Notes: a model not told the origin generated them from the letters alone. Shown: positions 1-7,024, counted from the first letter of the stretch. The stretch is 14,318 nucleotides of DNA from OMOG01 sp041485845 (GCA_041485845.1 JBGPKH010000172.1:1-14318), one strand, 5' to 3'. A program made the numbers and translations.

Positions 1-209
1 AAGATCACGAACAGGATGGCGATGATGTAGAAGCGCACAGTGTAGCGCCCGCGAGAGTCCGAGGCGGCCTTGATGCCGCATTCATAAGCTTCCAGCTTGA
101 CCAGAAACGGGGCCGATGGGCGAATGAGCCTGGCGACTATGATGGTGACAACGGGAAAGAGAACCGCGACTGCCAGGAAGATGAAAATCGGAATATAGTC
201 GCGCGGCAT
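1..209 (-). CDS. nuoA: NADH-quinone oxidoreductase subunit A (NuoA), 5' part only
   Basis: Small membrane subunit of respiratory complex I (NDH-1), which takes electrons from NADH to quinone and pumps protons. The 69 visible codons start MPRDYIPIFIFLAVAVLFPV, a first transmembrane helix with a short N-terminus facing out. A loop follows with the hallmark YECGI motif (about residues 47-51), then RGRYTVRFYIIAILFVI, the start of helix 2. The YECG motif and the RF-Y-AILF pattern that follows are diagnostic of NuoA/NdhC. The gene is cut by the left edge of the window; the usual length is about 120-130 aa, so nearly half is missing. The rest of a nuo operon would be expected further left. The ATG at 209 has no Shine-Dalgarno sequence but lies directly behind a good -10 box, suggesting a leaderless mRNA. 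The identification is firm. Confidence 0.92.
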   Translation of the reverse strand, partial: MPRDYIPIFIFLAVAVLFPVVTIIVARLIRPSAPFLVKLEAYECGIKAASDSRGRYTVRFYIIAILFVI

Positions 210-215
210 GGCATC

Positions 216-224
216 AATATAACA
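216..224 (-). promoter_or_regulatory. Extended -10 promoter of nuoA, probably leaderless
   Basis: Read on the minus strand, the sequence TGTTATATT is an extended -10 element (TG, one base, then TATATT at 221-216). The nuoA ATG begins at 209, about seven bases after the -10 box, which is where transcription would start. No Shine-Dalgarno sequence precedes the ATG, so a leaderless transcript is the simplest reading. No good -35 is visible, as is common for extended -10 promoters. This is a motif reading only. Confidence 0.45.
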
Positions 225-278
225 CGCGGGCTCCACGCTGGTACAGGTCAGGCTCGCGCGTCAAAGCGCGTCGGAGCG

Positions 279-563
279 TCAGAGCCGTGCGCAGATCACA
301 ATCAGGTTCCAGCAGACGCACAGGGCGAACAAAATATCCATCTTCAGCAAAAGCCTCTTGCGGCCGGAACGCCAGGCGTAGGCCGCCAGCGCAACGGCGA
401 AGAGCTTGGCCGCAACAATCGCCAGGCCCGGTTGATCCGCCTGCGTCAGAGCCAGGCCGATCAGCGGATTGCCTTCCTTCACCCCCATGTTCAAGAAGAC
501 CAAGGTGGTGAGTGCGTCCATCACCTGCAAACCCACGAATGTAAGTAGTAGCACGTATGTCAC
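279..563 (-). CDS. Small DUF5658-family membrane protein
   Basis: A 94-aa very hydrophobic protein with three likely transmembrane helices (about residues 2-22, 44-63 and 74-91). The first half carries LQVMDALTTLVFL, then GVKEGNPLIG. A buried Asp (D16) in helix 1 followed by an E-GNP motif (residues 30-33) is the signature I associate with DUF5658; the biochemical role of that family is not known to me. The start is GTG at 563, chosen because AAGGTAG lies nine bases upstream as a usable ribosome binding site; no earlier in-frame start is better supported. The gene lies 70 bases before nuoA on the same strand, but the separate nuoA promoter suggests independent transcription. Family assignment is from motif memory, without a search. 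Confidence 0.72.
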   Translation of the reverse strand: MTYVLLLTFVGLQVMDALTTLVFLNMGVKEGNPLIGLALTQADQPGLAIVAAKLFAVALAAYAWRSGRKRLLLKMDILFALCVCWNLIVICARL

Positions 564-605
564 CTGACTCGGCTACCTTACGACTTGTACGACGGCTCAC
601 CAAAT

Positions 606-642
606 AGTACTGGTTCCAGTACTCGCATCGGCGAGATTTTTT
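606..642 (+). terminator. Hairpin pair ending in six T, terminator-like on the plus strand
   Basis: A perfect inverted repeat AGTACTGG-TT-CCAGTACT (606-623) is followed at once by a second hairpin, CTCGC-ATCG-GCGAG (622-635), one A and six T (637-642). The second element has the form of a short intrinsic terminator for plus-strand RNA. The two hairpins share the bases CT at 622-623, so they are mutually exclusive at their junction. No plus-strand gene lies upstream in the window. The element also sits in the upstream region of the minus-strand DUF5658 gene, so the first dyad could equally be an operator. Confidence 0.45.
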
Positions 643-708
643 GGCTCTTTTCCGGCGCGGATTACGCCTAATCAATTAGAAGAATTCCGCAAAACCAAAT
701 TGGTCCTC

Positions 709-738
709 GCCCCTGCCGGTGACGGCGGGGGCTTTTTT
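709..738 (+). terminator. Strong intrinsic terminator, plus strand
   Basis: GCCCCTGCCG-GTGA-CGGCGGGGGC forms a ten-base-pair stem with one wobble pair and a GNRA-type GTGA loop, followed directly by six T (733-738). This is a textbook factor-independent terminator for plus-strand RNA. It lies 107 bases before the esterase ATG at 845 and has no plus-strand coding sequence upstream in the window. It must therefore end an unannotated short transcript, act as a leader attenuator for the esterase, or stop antisense transcription running through the DUF5658 and nuoA region. The remainder of 564-844 shows no gene I can support. Confidence 0.72.
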
Positions 739-844
739 GTGGTTTGGACTCGTTGCGGAGGGCCGTGAGAAATACGAGGCCAGGGCCTGCGTCACGACGG
801 AGCGGCGGACCGGCTGCCGCAATCTTTCGGATATGATGAGATCC

Positions 845-1723
845 ATGCGTCCAACAACCCTGTGCGTTTTCTTTCTGACCTCCTCACTGGCCCTGGCCGC
901 CGACCATGCGGAAGTCCGCCTGTGGGACAAGGGCGCCCCCGGCTCCGAGGGCAAGGCGGCCGCGGAGGTCGTGGAGGCCCCCAACCAGAGTCATGGCTAC
1001 CTGAAGGTCACCAGCGTCCACAACCCCTCGCTCACCGTGTATCTGCCGGCGCGGGAGAAGGCCACCGGCGTCGCCATGATCATCGCCCCGGGCGGCGGCC
1101 ACCAGTTTCTCAACTTCGATCAGGAGGGCGGCTACGTCGCCGAATACCTGAACAGCATCGGGGTCGCCGGCCTGGTGCTCAAATACCGGCTGGCGCGCGA
1201 GCCCGGCTCCACGTACAAGATCGAGGTCGACGCCCTGGCCGATGCGCAGCGCGCCATCCGGCTGGTCCGCAGCCGCGCCGAGGAGTGGCGCGTCAACCCG
1301 GCGCGCGTGGGGATCATGGGATTCTCGGCCGGCGGCGAGGTCGCGATTCTGGCGTCCACGCGTTTCGATGCCGGCAAAGCGGACGCCGCCGAACCCATCG
1401 GCCGCCTCAGCTCCCGTCCCGATTTCGACGCCTTGATCTACCCCGGCGTGCGGGCCAATAACTACACCATCCCGAAAGATATGCCGGCGACGTTCATGCT
1501 GTGCGCGGACAACGACCGCGGGCCGTCGAACGCGCTGGCCGGGTTGTACCCGATGCTGAAAGCGGCGGGGATCCGGACGGAGGTCCACGTTTACGCCTCG
1601 GGCGGGCACGGATTCGGGATCAATCCCAACACCCGCAACCAGTCGCCGGTGGCCACCACGTGGCAACTGCGACTCGGCGATTGGCTCAAGGATATCGGGA
1701 TGCTGAAGGTGAAGCCGGACTAG
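845..1723 (+). CDS. Secreted alpha/beta-hydrolase esterase, acetylxylan-esterase-like
   Basis: A 292-aa exported serine hydrolase of the alpha/beta-hydrolase_3 / xylan-esterase type. It probably removes acetyl or related ester groups from plant polysaccharides in the periplasm; the substrate is inferred. An N-terminal signal peptide (MRPTTLCVFFLTSSLALAA) precedes a mature part starting near DHAEVRLW. The oxyanion-hole loop is APGGGHQF (81-88), the nucleophile elbow is GFSAGG (159-164, Ser161), the acid is most likely Asp222 or Asp224 in CADNDRG, and the catalytic His is in SGGHGFG (His255). All triad elements are present in order, so the enzyme should be active. ATG codons at 833 and 836 are also in frame and would lengthen the signal peptide by three or four residues; none has a clear ribosome binding site. 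It lies 145 bases before the first TonB receptor, which has its own promoter. Confidence 0.85.
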   Translation: MRPTTLCVFFLTSSLALAADHAEVRLWDKGAPGSEGKAAAEVVEAPNQSHGYLKVTSVHNPSLTVYLPAREKATGVAMIIAPGGGHQFLNFDQEGGYVAEYLNSIGVAGLVLKYRLAREPGSTYKIEVDALADAQRAIRLVRSRAEEWRVNPARVGIMGFSAGGEVAILASTRFDAGKADAAEPIGRLSSRPDFDALIYPGVRANNYTIPKDMPATFMLCADNDRGPSNALAGLYPMLKAAGIRTEVHVYASGGHGFGINPNTRNQSPVATTWQLRLGDWLKDIGMLKVKPD

Positions 1724-1820
1724 CAAAACCAGCAAACCGCCACGTCACGCGTGTCAGGGCCGCCACCACCGGCACACCGGGCACTCCACCGGTCCTTTCA
1801 GATCCCTATACCTCGTACTC

Positions 1821-1841
1821 CTCATTACAATGAGCTACAAT
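1821..1841 (+). promoter_or_regulatory. Promoter and inverted-repeat operator of the first TonB receptor
   Basis: TACAAT at 1836-1841 is a good -10 box. Transcription from about 1848 would leave AGGGGG (1852-1857) as ribosome binding site before the ATG at 1869. A perfect inverted repeat, CTCATT-AC-AATGAG (1821-1834), fills the spacer between -35 and -10, an ideal repressor site, and itself contains another TACAAT. The -35 region is poor. The operator role is inferred from position and symmetry. Confidence 0.5.
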
Positions 1842-1868
1842 CGCGTTCTATAGGGGGTAGTTCTCGCC

Positions 1869-4800
1869 ATGCGAACCAGCTTGCTGGCCACGTTGCTCGC
1901 AGCTTCGGCTACGATCCTCGTCGGCCAGACCTACACCGCATCCATAACCGGAACCGTCACCGATCCAGCCAGCGCCGTCGTGCCGCGGGCCCAAGTGACC
2001 GTGACCGATGTCCAACGCAACGTAGTCCGCACCGCCGAATCCGACGGCGCCGGCCGCTACGTCATCACCAACCTTCCACCGGGCAGCTACACCCTGGTAG
2101 TGGAAGTCGCGGGCTTCAAGAAGTATAACCTCTCGACCTTCGAATTACAGGTCGCCCAGCAGGCCTCTATCGACGCCCACCTCGAAGTCGGCGCCGTCAC
2201 CGAGTCGATCTCCGTCACCGGCGAGACGCCCCTGCTCGAAACCACGACTTCGTCCGTGGGCAAGGTCGTCGAAAACCGCGAAATCGTCAACCTGCCCTTG
2301 AACACGCGCAATCCCTACGGGCTCGTGTTCCTGACCCCCGGAGTCTCGGGGTCGGTCAGCATCAACTACGACGACATGCGCTACTCCGTCAACGGCGCCC
2401 GCGTCCGCATGCTGGACACCCTGGTGGATGGCGTGGCCGCGTCACACCCTACGGTGAACGGCGCCGGCGGCGTTTCGGTGTTTCCTTCGGTCGAGTCGAT
2501 TGCCGAGTTTAAAGTGATGGGCGCCAACCCGCCCGCGGAATACGGCCGCAGCCAGGGATCCATCCTCAACGTGGTCTACCGCTCGGGCACCAATCAGTGG
2601 CACGGCAGCGCCGTGGAGTTCCTGCGCAACTCCGAGTTCGACGCCAACAGCTTTTTCTCGAACAAGAATAAGGTGCCGCTCGGCAGCTTCAAGCGCAACC
2701 AGTTCGGCGGCGACATCTCCGGGCCGGTGCGCAAGGACAAGACCTTCTTCCTCTTCGACTATGCCGGACTGCGCGAGCGCAGCGTTAATACCACCACGAC
2801 CACCGTCCCTACCGCCCTGGAACGGTCCGGTGATTTCACCAAGACCTTCGCCGCCAATGGCCAGCAGATCGTCATCTACAATCCCTTCAGCACCCGCGCC
2901 AGCGGATCGGGCTTCGTGCGCGACGTCTTCCCCGGGAACCAGATCCCCGCCGGCTTCCTCGACCCGGTGGCGTTGAATGCGGTGAAGTACTTCCCCGCCG
3001 CCAACGTGGCGGGCAACCCCGTCACCAACCAGAACAACTACTACAATACCGGCCCCCACAAGTTAGACATCGATCAGTTTGACGCCCGCGTGGACCACGC
3101 CTTCAGCGGCAACCGCCGCTCCTACGCCCGCTATTCCCACCGCACCAACAGCGACGATCCGGGCGCGCTCTTCCCCGCCGAACAGCAGATCGCCGAAGGC
3201 CGCGTCATTACCGAAAACCACATGCACAACGGCGTGGCCGACTACACCCACACCCTGACCCCCACCACCATCCTCAACATTCGCTCGGGCTTCTCGCGCA
3301 CGCTGTTCGTCTACAACAACCAGGGGCTCGGCTTCCGCCCTTCCCAACTCGGGCTCCCCGCGGCCATCGATACCGCCGCCGACCGCCTGATGTTCCCCGC
3401 CATCCGGCCCTCCGGATACGTGGGACTGGGAGGCAATGACCACCGCCGCAGCGGATTCAACACCGGAACCCTGCTCGCCAATCTGAGCCAGGTGAAGGGC
3501 GCCCACACCATCAAGTACGGGTTCGAAGGCCGCCTCATCCGCGTCAACGTCTGGGAGGCGCGCGACTCGGCCAGCTTCAGTTTCAGCCAGTCGTTCACCC
3601 AGGGCCCCAACCCCACATCGGCCAGCGCCACCGCGGGCAATTCCATCGCATCGCTGCTGTTGGGCGCGGGCTCCGGCGGCAATCTCTACCAGGCCTGGAA
3701 AAACGTAGCCGCGCAGAGCTTCTACTACGCCGGATACTTCCAGGACGATTGGCGCGTGGGCCGCAAGCTCACCCTCAATCTCGGCCTGCGCTACGACTAC
3801 GATCAGCCGCGCACCGAACGCTTCAACCGCTTCAACTGGTTCGACCCGTCGGTCGCTTCGCCGCTGGCGTCGGCGTTTCCTGGGCTCAAGGGAGGCTTGC
3901 AGTTTGTCGGCGTGGGCGGCCATCCGCGGTCGCAATATACTCCCGACCGCAACAACTGGGGACCTCGCGTGGGCCTGGCGTATCAGGCCAATTCGAAAAC
4001 CGTCGTCCGGCTGGGCTACGGCCACCTCTTCGGGATTACGCCGCAGGAAGCCATCGGCACCGTGGGCCCCTACGGTTTCCGCGTGGAGAACACCTGGCAA
4101 ACTACGGGCGATGGCGGACTCACCCCGCTCAACCTGCTGCGCAATCCCTATCCGTCGGGCTTCCAGCCGCCACCCGGCGCGGCGAATGGCCTTGTGACGG
4201 CAGTGGGTGGCCCCATCCAGGCGCCGCTGCAAGAGACCTTCACACCCTGGTCGATGCAGTGGAACTTCACCATCCAGCGTGAGCTGCCCGGAGACATGAT
4301 GATCGAGACCGCGTATGTCGGCACCCGCGGCCTGCAATTGTCGCGCGGCGGCGAAAGCGGATTCACTTTGAACCAGCTTCCGTTGTCTCAGATGTCGCTC
4401 GGCAATCGGCTGCTCGACACGGTGGATAATCCGTTCTACGTGGCCAACGGTCCGGGCTTCTTCGGCACTAAGACGGTGGCCCGCAACCAGCTTTTGCGCC
4501 CGTATCCCCAGTTCACCGACGTGTTCCCGCTCTTCTCCAGCGGCTCTTCATCCACCTACCACGCGCTGCAGGTGACCCTGAAGAAGCGCCTCGGCATGGG
4601 ACTGCAATTCGAAGGTTCCTACACCTGGTCGAAGAGCATGGATAACGGCGAAGGCGGCTTTGAGGACAGCAACGCCATCCGCCTCAGCCGCGCCGTCACG
4701 GATCTCGACGTGCCGCACCGCTTCATCCTGAATTACGTCTACGAGCTTCCCTTCGGCCGCGGCAAGAGATTCGGCAACTCCACGCCCCGCCTGGTGGACA

Positions 4801-5261
4801 CGTTCCTGGGCGGTTGGATGCTCGACGGCATTACCAATTTCCAGAGCGGCACGGCCTTCGGCGTCTCCGCCAACAACGTGTGCCGCTGCTTCAACCAGGC
4901 GTCCTACGCCAATTCGAAGGGCTTCAGCGGCAAGCTCGAAGGCGTCGCCGAAGACCGCCTGGCGAAGTGGTTCAATACCTCTGCGTTCATCCAGCCCGAT
5001 GCATTCACCATCGGGACCATGGGCCCGCGGTCGGCCGATCTGCGCGTGGACAAGATTACCAACTGGGACATCGGCCTCTCCAAGGAGTTCCGCCCCACCG
5101 AGCGGGTCCGCGTCAAGTTCCGCGCCGACGCCCTGAACGCCTGGAATCATCCGCGCTTCAGCGGACCGAACACCAGCGTCACCTCGAGCTCCTTCGGGAT
5201 CGTCAGCGGCCAGTCCAATGCGCCGCGGCAGGTGCAACTCGGCCTGAAAGTGTCCTGGTAG
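1869..5261 (+). CDS. TonB-dependent outer-membrane receptor, Oar-like, with carboxypeptidase-regulatory domain
   Basis: A complete 1130-aa outer-membrane transporter of the large Oar-like class typical of Acidobacteriota. These proteins use TonB/ExbBD energy to import bulky nutrients; the ligand is unknown, though the neighbouring carbohydrate genes make glycans plausible. Order of parts: signal peptide (residues 1-20, ending ILVGQ); Ig-like carboxypeptidase-regulatory domain (about 22-110, ITGTVTDPASAVVP to PPGSYTLVVEVAGFKKY); plug domain (about 115-240, with TGETPLLETTTSS and REIVNLPLNTRNP); then a long beta barrel ending in KVSW, a terminal aromatic residue as expected for barrel-assembly recognition. 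Typical barrel phrases include LTLNLGLRYDYDQP, VRLGYGHLFGITPQ and FRADALNAWNHPRFSGP. No separate TonB box is obvious before the regulatory domain. The ATG is supported by AGGGGG eleven bases upstream and by the signal peptide. The plug resembles that of the partial receptor at the right end of the window. Confidence 0.93.
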   Translation: MRTSLLATLLAASATILVGQTYTASITGTVTDPASAVVPRAQVTVTDVQRNVVRTAESDGAGRYVITNLPPGSYTLVVEVAGFKKYNLSTFELQVAQQASIDAHLEVGAVTESISVTGETPLLETTTSSVGKVVENREIVNLPLNTRNPYGLVFLTPGVSGSVSINYDDMRYSVNGARVRMLDTLVDGVAASHPTVNGAGGVSVFPSVESIAEFKVMGANPPAEYGRSQGSILNVVYRSGTNQWHGSAVEFLRNSEFDANSFFSNKNKVPLGSFKRNQFGGDISGPVRKDKTFFLFDYAGLRERSVNTTTTTVPTALERSGDFTKTFAANGQQIVIYNPFSTRASGSGFVRDVFPGNQIPAGFLDPVALNAVKYFPAANVAGNPVTNQNNYYNTGPHKLDIDQFDARVDHAFSGNRRSYARYSHRTNSDDPGALFPAEQQIAEGRVITENHMHNGVADYTHTLTPTTILNIRSGFSRTLFVYNNQGLGFRPSQLGLPAAIDTAADRLMFPAIRPSGYVGLGGNDHRRSGFNTGTLLANLSQVKGAHTIKYGFEGRLIRVNVWEARDSASFSFSQSFTQGPNPTSASATAGNSIASLLLGAGSGGNLYQAWKNVAAQSFYYAGYFQDDWRVGRKLTLNLGLRYDYDQPRTERFNRFNWFDPSVASPLASAFPGLKGGLQFVGVGGHPRSQYTPDRNNWGPRVGLAYQANSKTVVRLGYGHLFGITPQEAIGTVGPYGFRVENTWQTTGDGGLTPLNLLRNPYPSGFQPPPGAANGLVTAVGGPIQAPLQETFTPWSMQWNFTIQRELPGDMMIETAYVGTRGLQLSRGGESGFTLNQLPLSQMSLGNRLLDTVDNPFYVANGPGFFGTKTVARNQLLRPYPQFTDVFPLFSSGSSSTYHALQVTLKKRLGMGLQFEGSYTWSKSMDNGEGGFEDSNAIRLSRAVTDLDVPHRFILNYVYELPFGRGKRFGNSTPRLVDTFLGGWMLDGITNFQSGTAFGVSANNVCRCFNQASYANSKGFSGKLEGVAEDRLAKWFNTSAFIQPDAFTIGTMGPRSADLRVDKITNWDIGLSKEFRPTERVRVKFRADALNAWNHPRFSGPNTSVTSSSFGIVSGQSNAPRQVQLGLKVSW

Positions 5262-5278
5262 GCAGCGGGCCACTTCGG

Positions 5279-5295
5279 GCCGGCTGAGAGCCGGC
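5279..5295 (+). other. GC-rich hairpin after the receptor gene
   Basis: GCCGGCT-GAG-AGCCGGC is a perfect seven-base-pair stem 17 bases after the receptor stop codon. It has no T-run behind it, so it is at best a 3'-end-stabilising or weak terminator structure. The bases between it and the intron relic are unassigned. Confidence 0.35.
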
Positions 5296-5303
5296 GGGGC
5301 GCG

Positions 5304-5370
5304 GTAGGGATGCCGATTACCCGGCGCCCCCCGCACAGAGCCGTGCTGGCGCGACTCGCGCACACGGTTC
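5304..5370 (-). ncRNA. Degenerate group II intron domains V and VI
   Basis: Domain V is at 5370-5338: GAACCGTG pairs with CACGGCTC around a five-pair upper stem (GCGCG/CGCGC), with a two-base AG bulge on the 3' side. Length is 33 nt; 32-34 nt is normal. A five-base linker (TGTGC) leads into domain VI at 5332-5304, whose 3' strand reads GGCATCCCTAC: an unpaired A seven bases before the end fits the branch-point adenosine. In working introns domain V begins GAGCCG, with an AGC catalytic triad; here it is GAACCG, so the triad reads AAC and lower-stem pairing is broken by an A/C mismatch. The apical loop is three bases rather than a GNRA tetraloop. The ribozyme is probably dead. Confidence 0.68.
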
Positions 5371-5550
5371 CTGCCTTGGATGTCTGGCGTCGAAGCGCTC
5401 CGCCGGATACGGATGTTGGATCTCAACCGAAGGTAGCAAGACGCCGAGTCGCTCCATGAATCGCTCCCACGTCCAGCGGGTCCGCCGGCTTCGCCGCCGT
5501 AGCGTCCGCAGCCAGCTTCGCCTCACTTCGTGCAGACGGTCGAAGACGCG
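5317..5550 (-). pseudogene. C-terminal remnant of group II intron reverse transcriptase/maturase
   Basis: The reading frame from about 5547 down to the TAA at 5319-5317 encodes some 76 residues that match the end of intron-encoded reverse transcriptases of the type whose C-terminus overlaps domain V. It begins VFDRLHEVRRSWLRTLRRRS (maturase region), continues with TWERFMERLGVLLPSVEIQH (family pattern TWERF---LP-P-I-HP), then PYPAERFDARHPRQEP, and ends RLCAGGAG, where the family usually ends in a CAGGA motif. A full protein has roughly 400-450 residues, so the fingers, palm with the YADD motif and most of the thumb are lost. The open frame runs on upstream to 5733 but is then antisense to the SGNH gene and shows no similarity. 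It is non-functional as a retroelement protein. Confidence 0.75.
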
Positions 5551-5608
5551 CTGCGCCCGGCCTGCCGCTGACGGAAGAACTTCAGCCTCTCCCGAAGCTG
5601 ACCCGCCG

Positions 5609-5636
5609 TTGACAAAACCGCGGTCTACGCGAAAAT
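5609..5636 (+). promoter_or_regulatory. Likely promoter of the SGNH-domain gene
   Basis: A perfect TTGACA (5609-5614) is followed after 16 bases by GAAAAT (5631-5636), matching four of six bases of the -10 consensus. The ATG at 5648 is only 12 bases beyond the -10 box, so the leader would be very short. AGGGA (5637-5641) would then lie at or before the start point; either the mRNA is nearly leaderless or transcription begins further upstream. Motif reading only. Confidence 0.4.
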
Positions 5637-5647
5637 AGGGATTCCTC

Positions 5648-6733
5648 ATGTCCAGCTCAACCGCCCCGCCCCTCCGCTCCTGCCTTCTCGGTATCGCCGG
5701 GCTGTTCGCGCTCGACGGTCTCCTCTTCCACACCGCTCTCTATCGCCGATTCCTGGAACCCGACTCCTCCACCGGCGAGTTCGAGCTCATCCTCCGCCGC
5801 GAACGCCACGCGCAGAACGACAACGGCGACAACCTGATCGTCACCCTCGGCGATTCGCGCTTCGCCTACGCGCCGCGGCTCTCCAACGAAGTCACCGCCA
5901 GGACGGGCTGCCTCTTCCGTCATGCGGGTGTGGCCGGAACCACGCCGCGATCCTGGTATTACATGCTGCGCGATCTCGATCCCACCGCGCGCCGCTATCG
6001 CGCCATCGTCATGGGCGTGTCCAACTACAACGACGTGGACGAGTACTACAATCCCTACGACGACATCCGTGAGCTGCATTACCTGATCGCGCGCCTCCGC
6101 CTCGGCGATGCGTGGGAGTTCGCCCGATCGTTTCAGCGGCGTGACTTTCAATGGCAGGCCTTCCGCGGCGTATGGTTGAGAGGCATCGTTCTCCAGAGCG
6201 ACATCCTCGCCTTCCTTTCCCACCCCAGGGACCGGCTCGCTACAGTGGACAAGAATCGCCGCGGCTACGACAGTTGGACCTACACCTTCGAGGAGACCGC
6301 CCGCGACATGACCGGTCTCCAGGTCGACTGGTCCGCCGGAAAGTTCACCTTGCCCCCTGGCGCGGGCCAGGAGGAACGCGACACCATGGGGTCCGAAATA
6401 CTCGCGGGCGCGCCGCAAACCGGACGACTGGCCGCGTTTCGCCGGCAGTGGCTGGGGCGCATCCTCGACCGCTACCGCGGCTCGCGCACGCGGATCGCGT
6501 TCATCCGGCTCCCGCGCGGTCCCATCCCCCGCCCGGACGAACTGATGCCCAAAGCCGGCAGCGTAATTCGCGAGCTCGCTAAACAGCCCGACGTCCTGCT
6601 GGCAGAAGAGCACGCCTTCGATTCCCTCGAGCGTCCGGAGCTGTTCAAGGACGGCATCCATCTGAATCGCGCCGGCATTGCGCGCTTCTCGCCCATGCTG
6701 GCCGAAGAAGTCGCTCGCCTGATGGCGCGGTGA
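5648..6733 (+). CDS. Membrane-anchored SGNH/GDSL-hydrolase-like protein
   Basis: A 361-aa protein with an uncleaved N-terminal hydrophobic segment (about residues 11-31, SCLLGIAGLFALDGLLFHTA), so the catalytic part probably faces the periplasm. Block I of the SGNH fold is VTLGDSRFAYAP (GDS at 68-70, Ser70 as nucleophile). A GVSNYND segment (123-129) sits where the block III Asn is expected. KDGIHLNRAG (334-343) supplies the block V D-x-x-H pair (Asp335, His338). The overall plan resembles stand-alone SGNH proteins that esterify or de-esterify cell-surface polysaccharides, often beside an MBOAT acyltransferase; no MBOAT gene lies here, so the substrate is unknown. The start is supported by AGGGA seven bases upstream. 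Upstream lies the intron relic, and its 3' end meets the PIN relic tail to tail. The family call is moderately secure; the function is not. Confidence 0.72.
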   Translation: MSSSTAPPLRSCLLGIAGLFALDGLLFHTALYRRFLEPDSSTGEFELILRRERHAQNDNGDNLIVTLGDSRFAYAPRLSNEVTARTGCLFRHAGVAGTTPRSWYYMLRDLDPTARRYRAIVMGVSNYNDVDEYYNPYDDIRELHYLIARLRLGDAWEFARSFQRRDFQWQAFRGVWLRGIVLQSDILAFLSHPRDRLATVDKNRRGYDSWTYTFEETARDMTGLQVDWSAGKFTLPPGAGQEERDTMGSEILAGAPQTGRLAAFRRQWLGRILDRYRGSRTRIAFIRLPRGPIPRPDELMPKAGSVIRELAKQPDVLLAEEHAFDSLERPELFKDGIHLNRAGIARFSPMLAEEVARLMAR

Positions 6734-6754
6734 GCGGCGTTCAGCGGGCGCCCT

Positions 6755-7024
6755 CCCCACTACGTCCGCCCTCACATAGGCGTCCCGCAGGCCGAAACAT
6801 TCATTCGATGCCGAAACGCTCTCGTACCCGTAAGCGTCGAGTAGAACTCGCGCACTTCGCGCGGCGCACTTTCCAGTTCTCGAACGGTCAGGTCCGAAGA
6901 TCGGCAAAACAAATTTACCCGAGGATACCTGCTCGAAAAAAGCGCGGCTTCCGTCATCGAACTCTTTCTCGAAGCACCCGCCGAAGACCGGCGTGTCCGC
7001 ATAAACACGCAGTGGTATCTTCAC
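6755..7024 (-). pseudogene. Frameshifted, truncated PIN-domain (VapC-like) toxin
   Basis: Read from a GTG at 7024, the frame gives MKIPLRVYADTPVFGGCFEK and continues to SSGKFVLPI, the typical start of a stand-alone PIN-domain nuclease (D-T-x-V-F-GG-F, first active-site Asp in YADT). At about 6897 the homology moves to another frame (SDLTVRELESAPREVREFYS), explained by one extra T in ATCTTCGG on the minus strand. Near 6835 it returns to the first frame (YGYESVSASNECFGLRDAYV), ending RADVVG at 6755. The remainder of a PIN protein, roughly 60-70 residues with the later acidic residues and the conserved ALH-A region, is gone; the frame runs on antisense to the SGNH gene. GAGGAA just upstream may be its old ribosome binding site. 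PIN toxins normally follow an antitoxin gene; none is recognisable. Confidence 0.72.

Larger units (their letters stand above)
5304..5550 (-). mobile_element. Relic of a group II intron (3' end only)
   Basis: On the minus strand this stretch holds, in order, the last part of an intron-encoded reverse transcriptase, domain V, domain VI and a 3' end of the form CTAC. Only the 3'-terminal 250 or so bases of an element that is normally 2-2.5 kb remain. The 5' ribozyme domains I-IV and most of the reverse transcriptase are missing, and no partner copy is in the window. It lies between the convergent side of the receptor gene and the promoter of the SGNH gene. The upstream boundary near 5550 marks where recognisable protein similarity stops and is approximate. 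Confidence 0.7.

Noticed and set aside
251..275. CGCGC/GCGCG hairpin between the DUF5658 stop and nuoA as a terminator
   Set aside because: Short stem with bulges and no T-run on the minus strand; too weak to call.
564..584. Minus-strand GTCGTAAGGTAGCC, similar to the 3' end of 16S rRNA
   Set aside because: The match is short and gapped, with no further rRNA sequence around it; it is better read as the AAGGTAG ribosome binding site of the DUF5658 gene.
1767..1792. Three CACCGG hexamers before the first receptor
   Set aside because: Irregular spacing and GC-rich composition make chance likely; no dyad or promoter relation.
3063..4337. Minus-strand open frame of 424 codons inside the first receptor
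   Set aside because: Antisense to a well-supported receptor barrel; no recognisable motif.
5338..5370. Group II domain V on the plus strand (reads GAGCCGTG...CACGGTTC)
   Set aside because: Domain V is nearly self-complementary, so the plus strand looks good too, even with an intact AGC. The reverse-transcriptase tail, domain VI, branch-point A and 3' end are all on the minus strand, which fixes the orientation.
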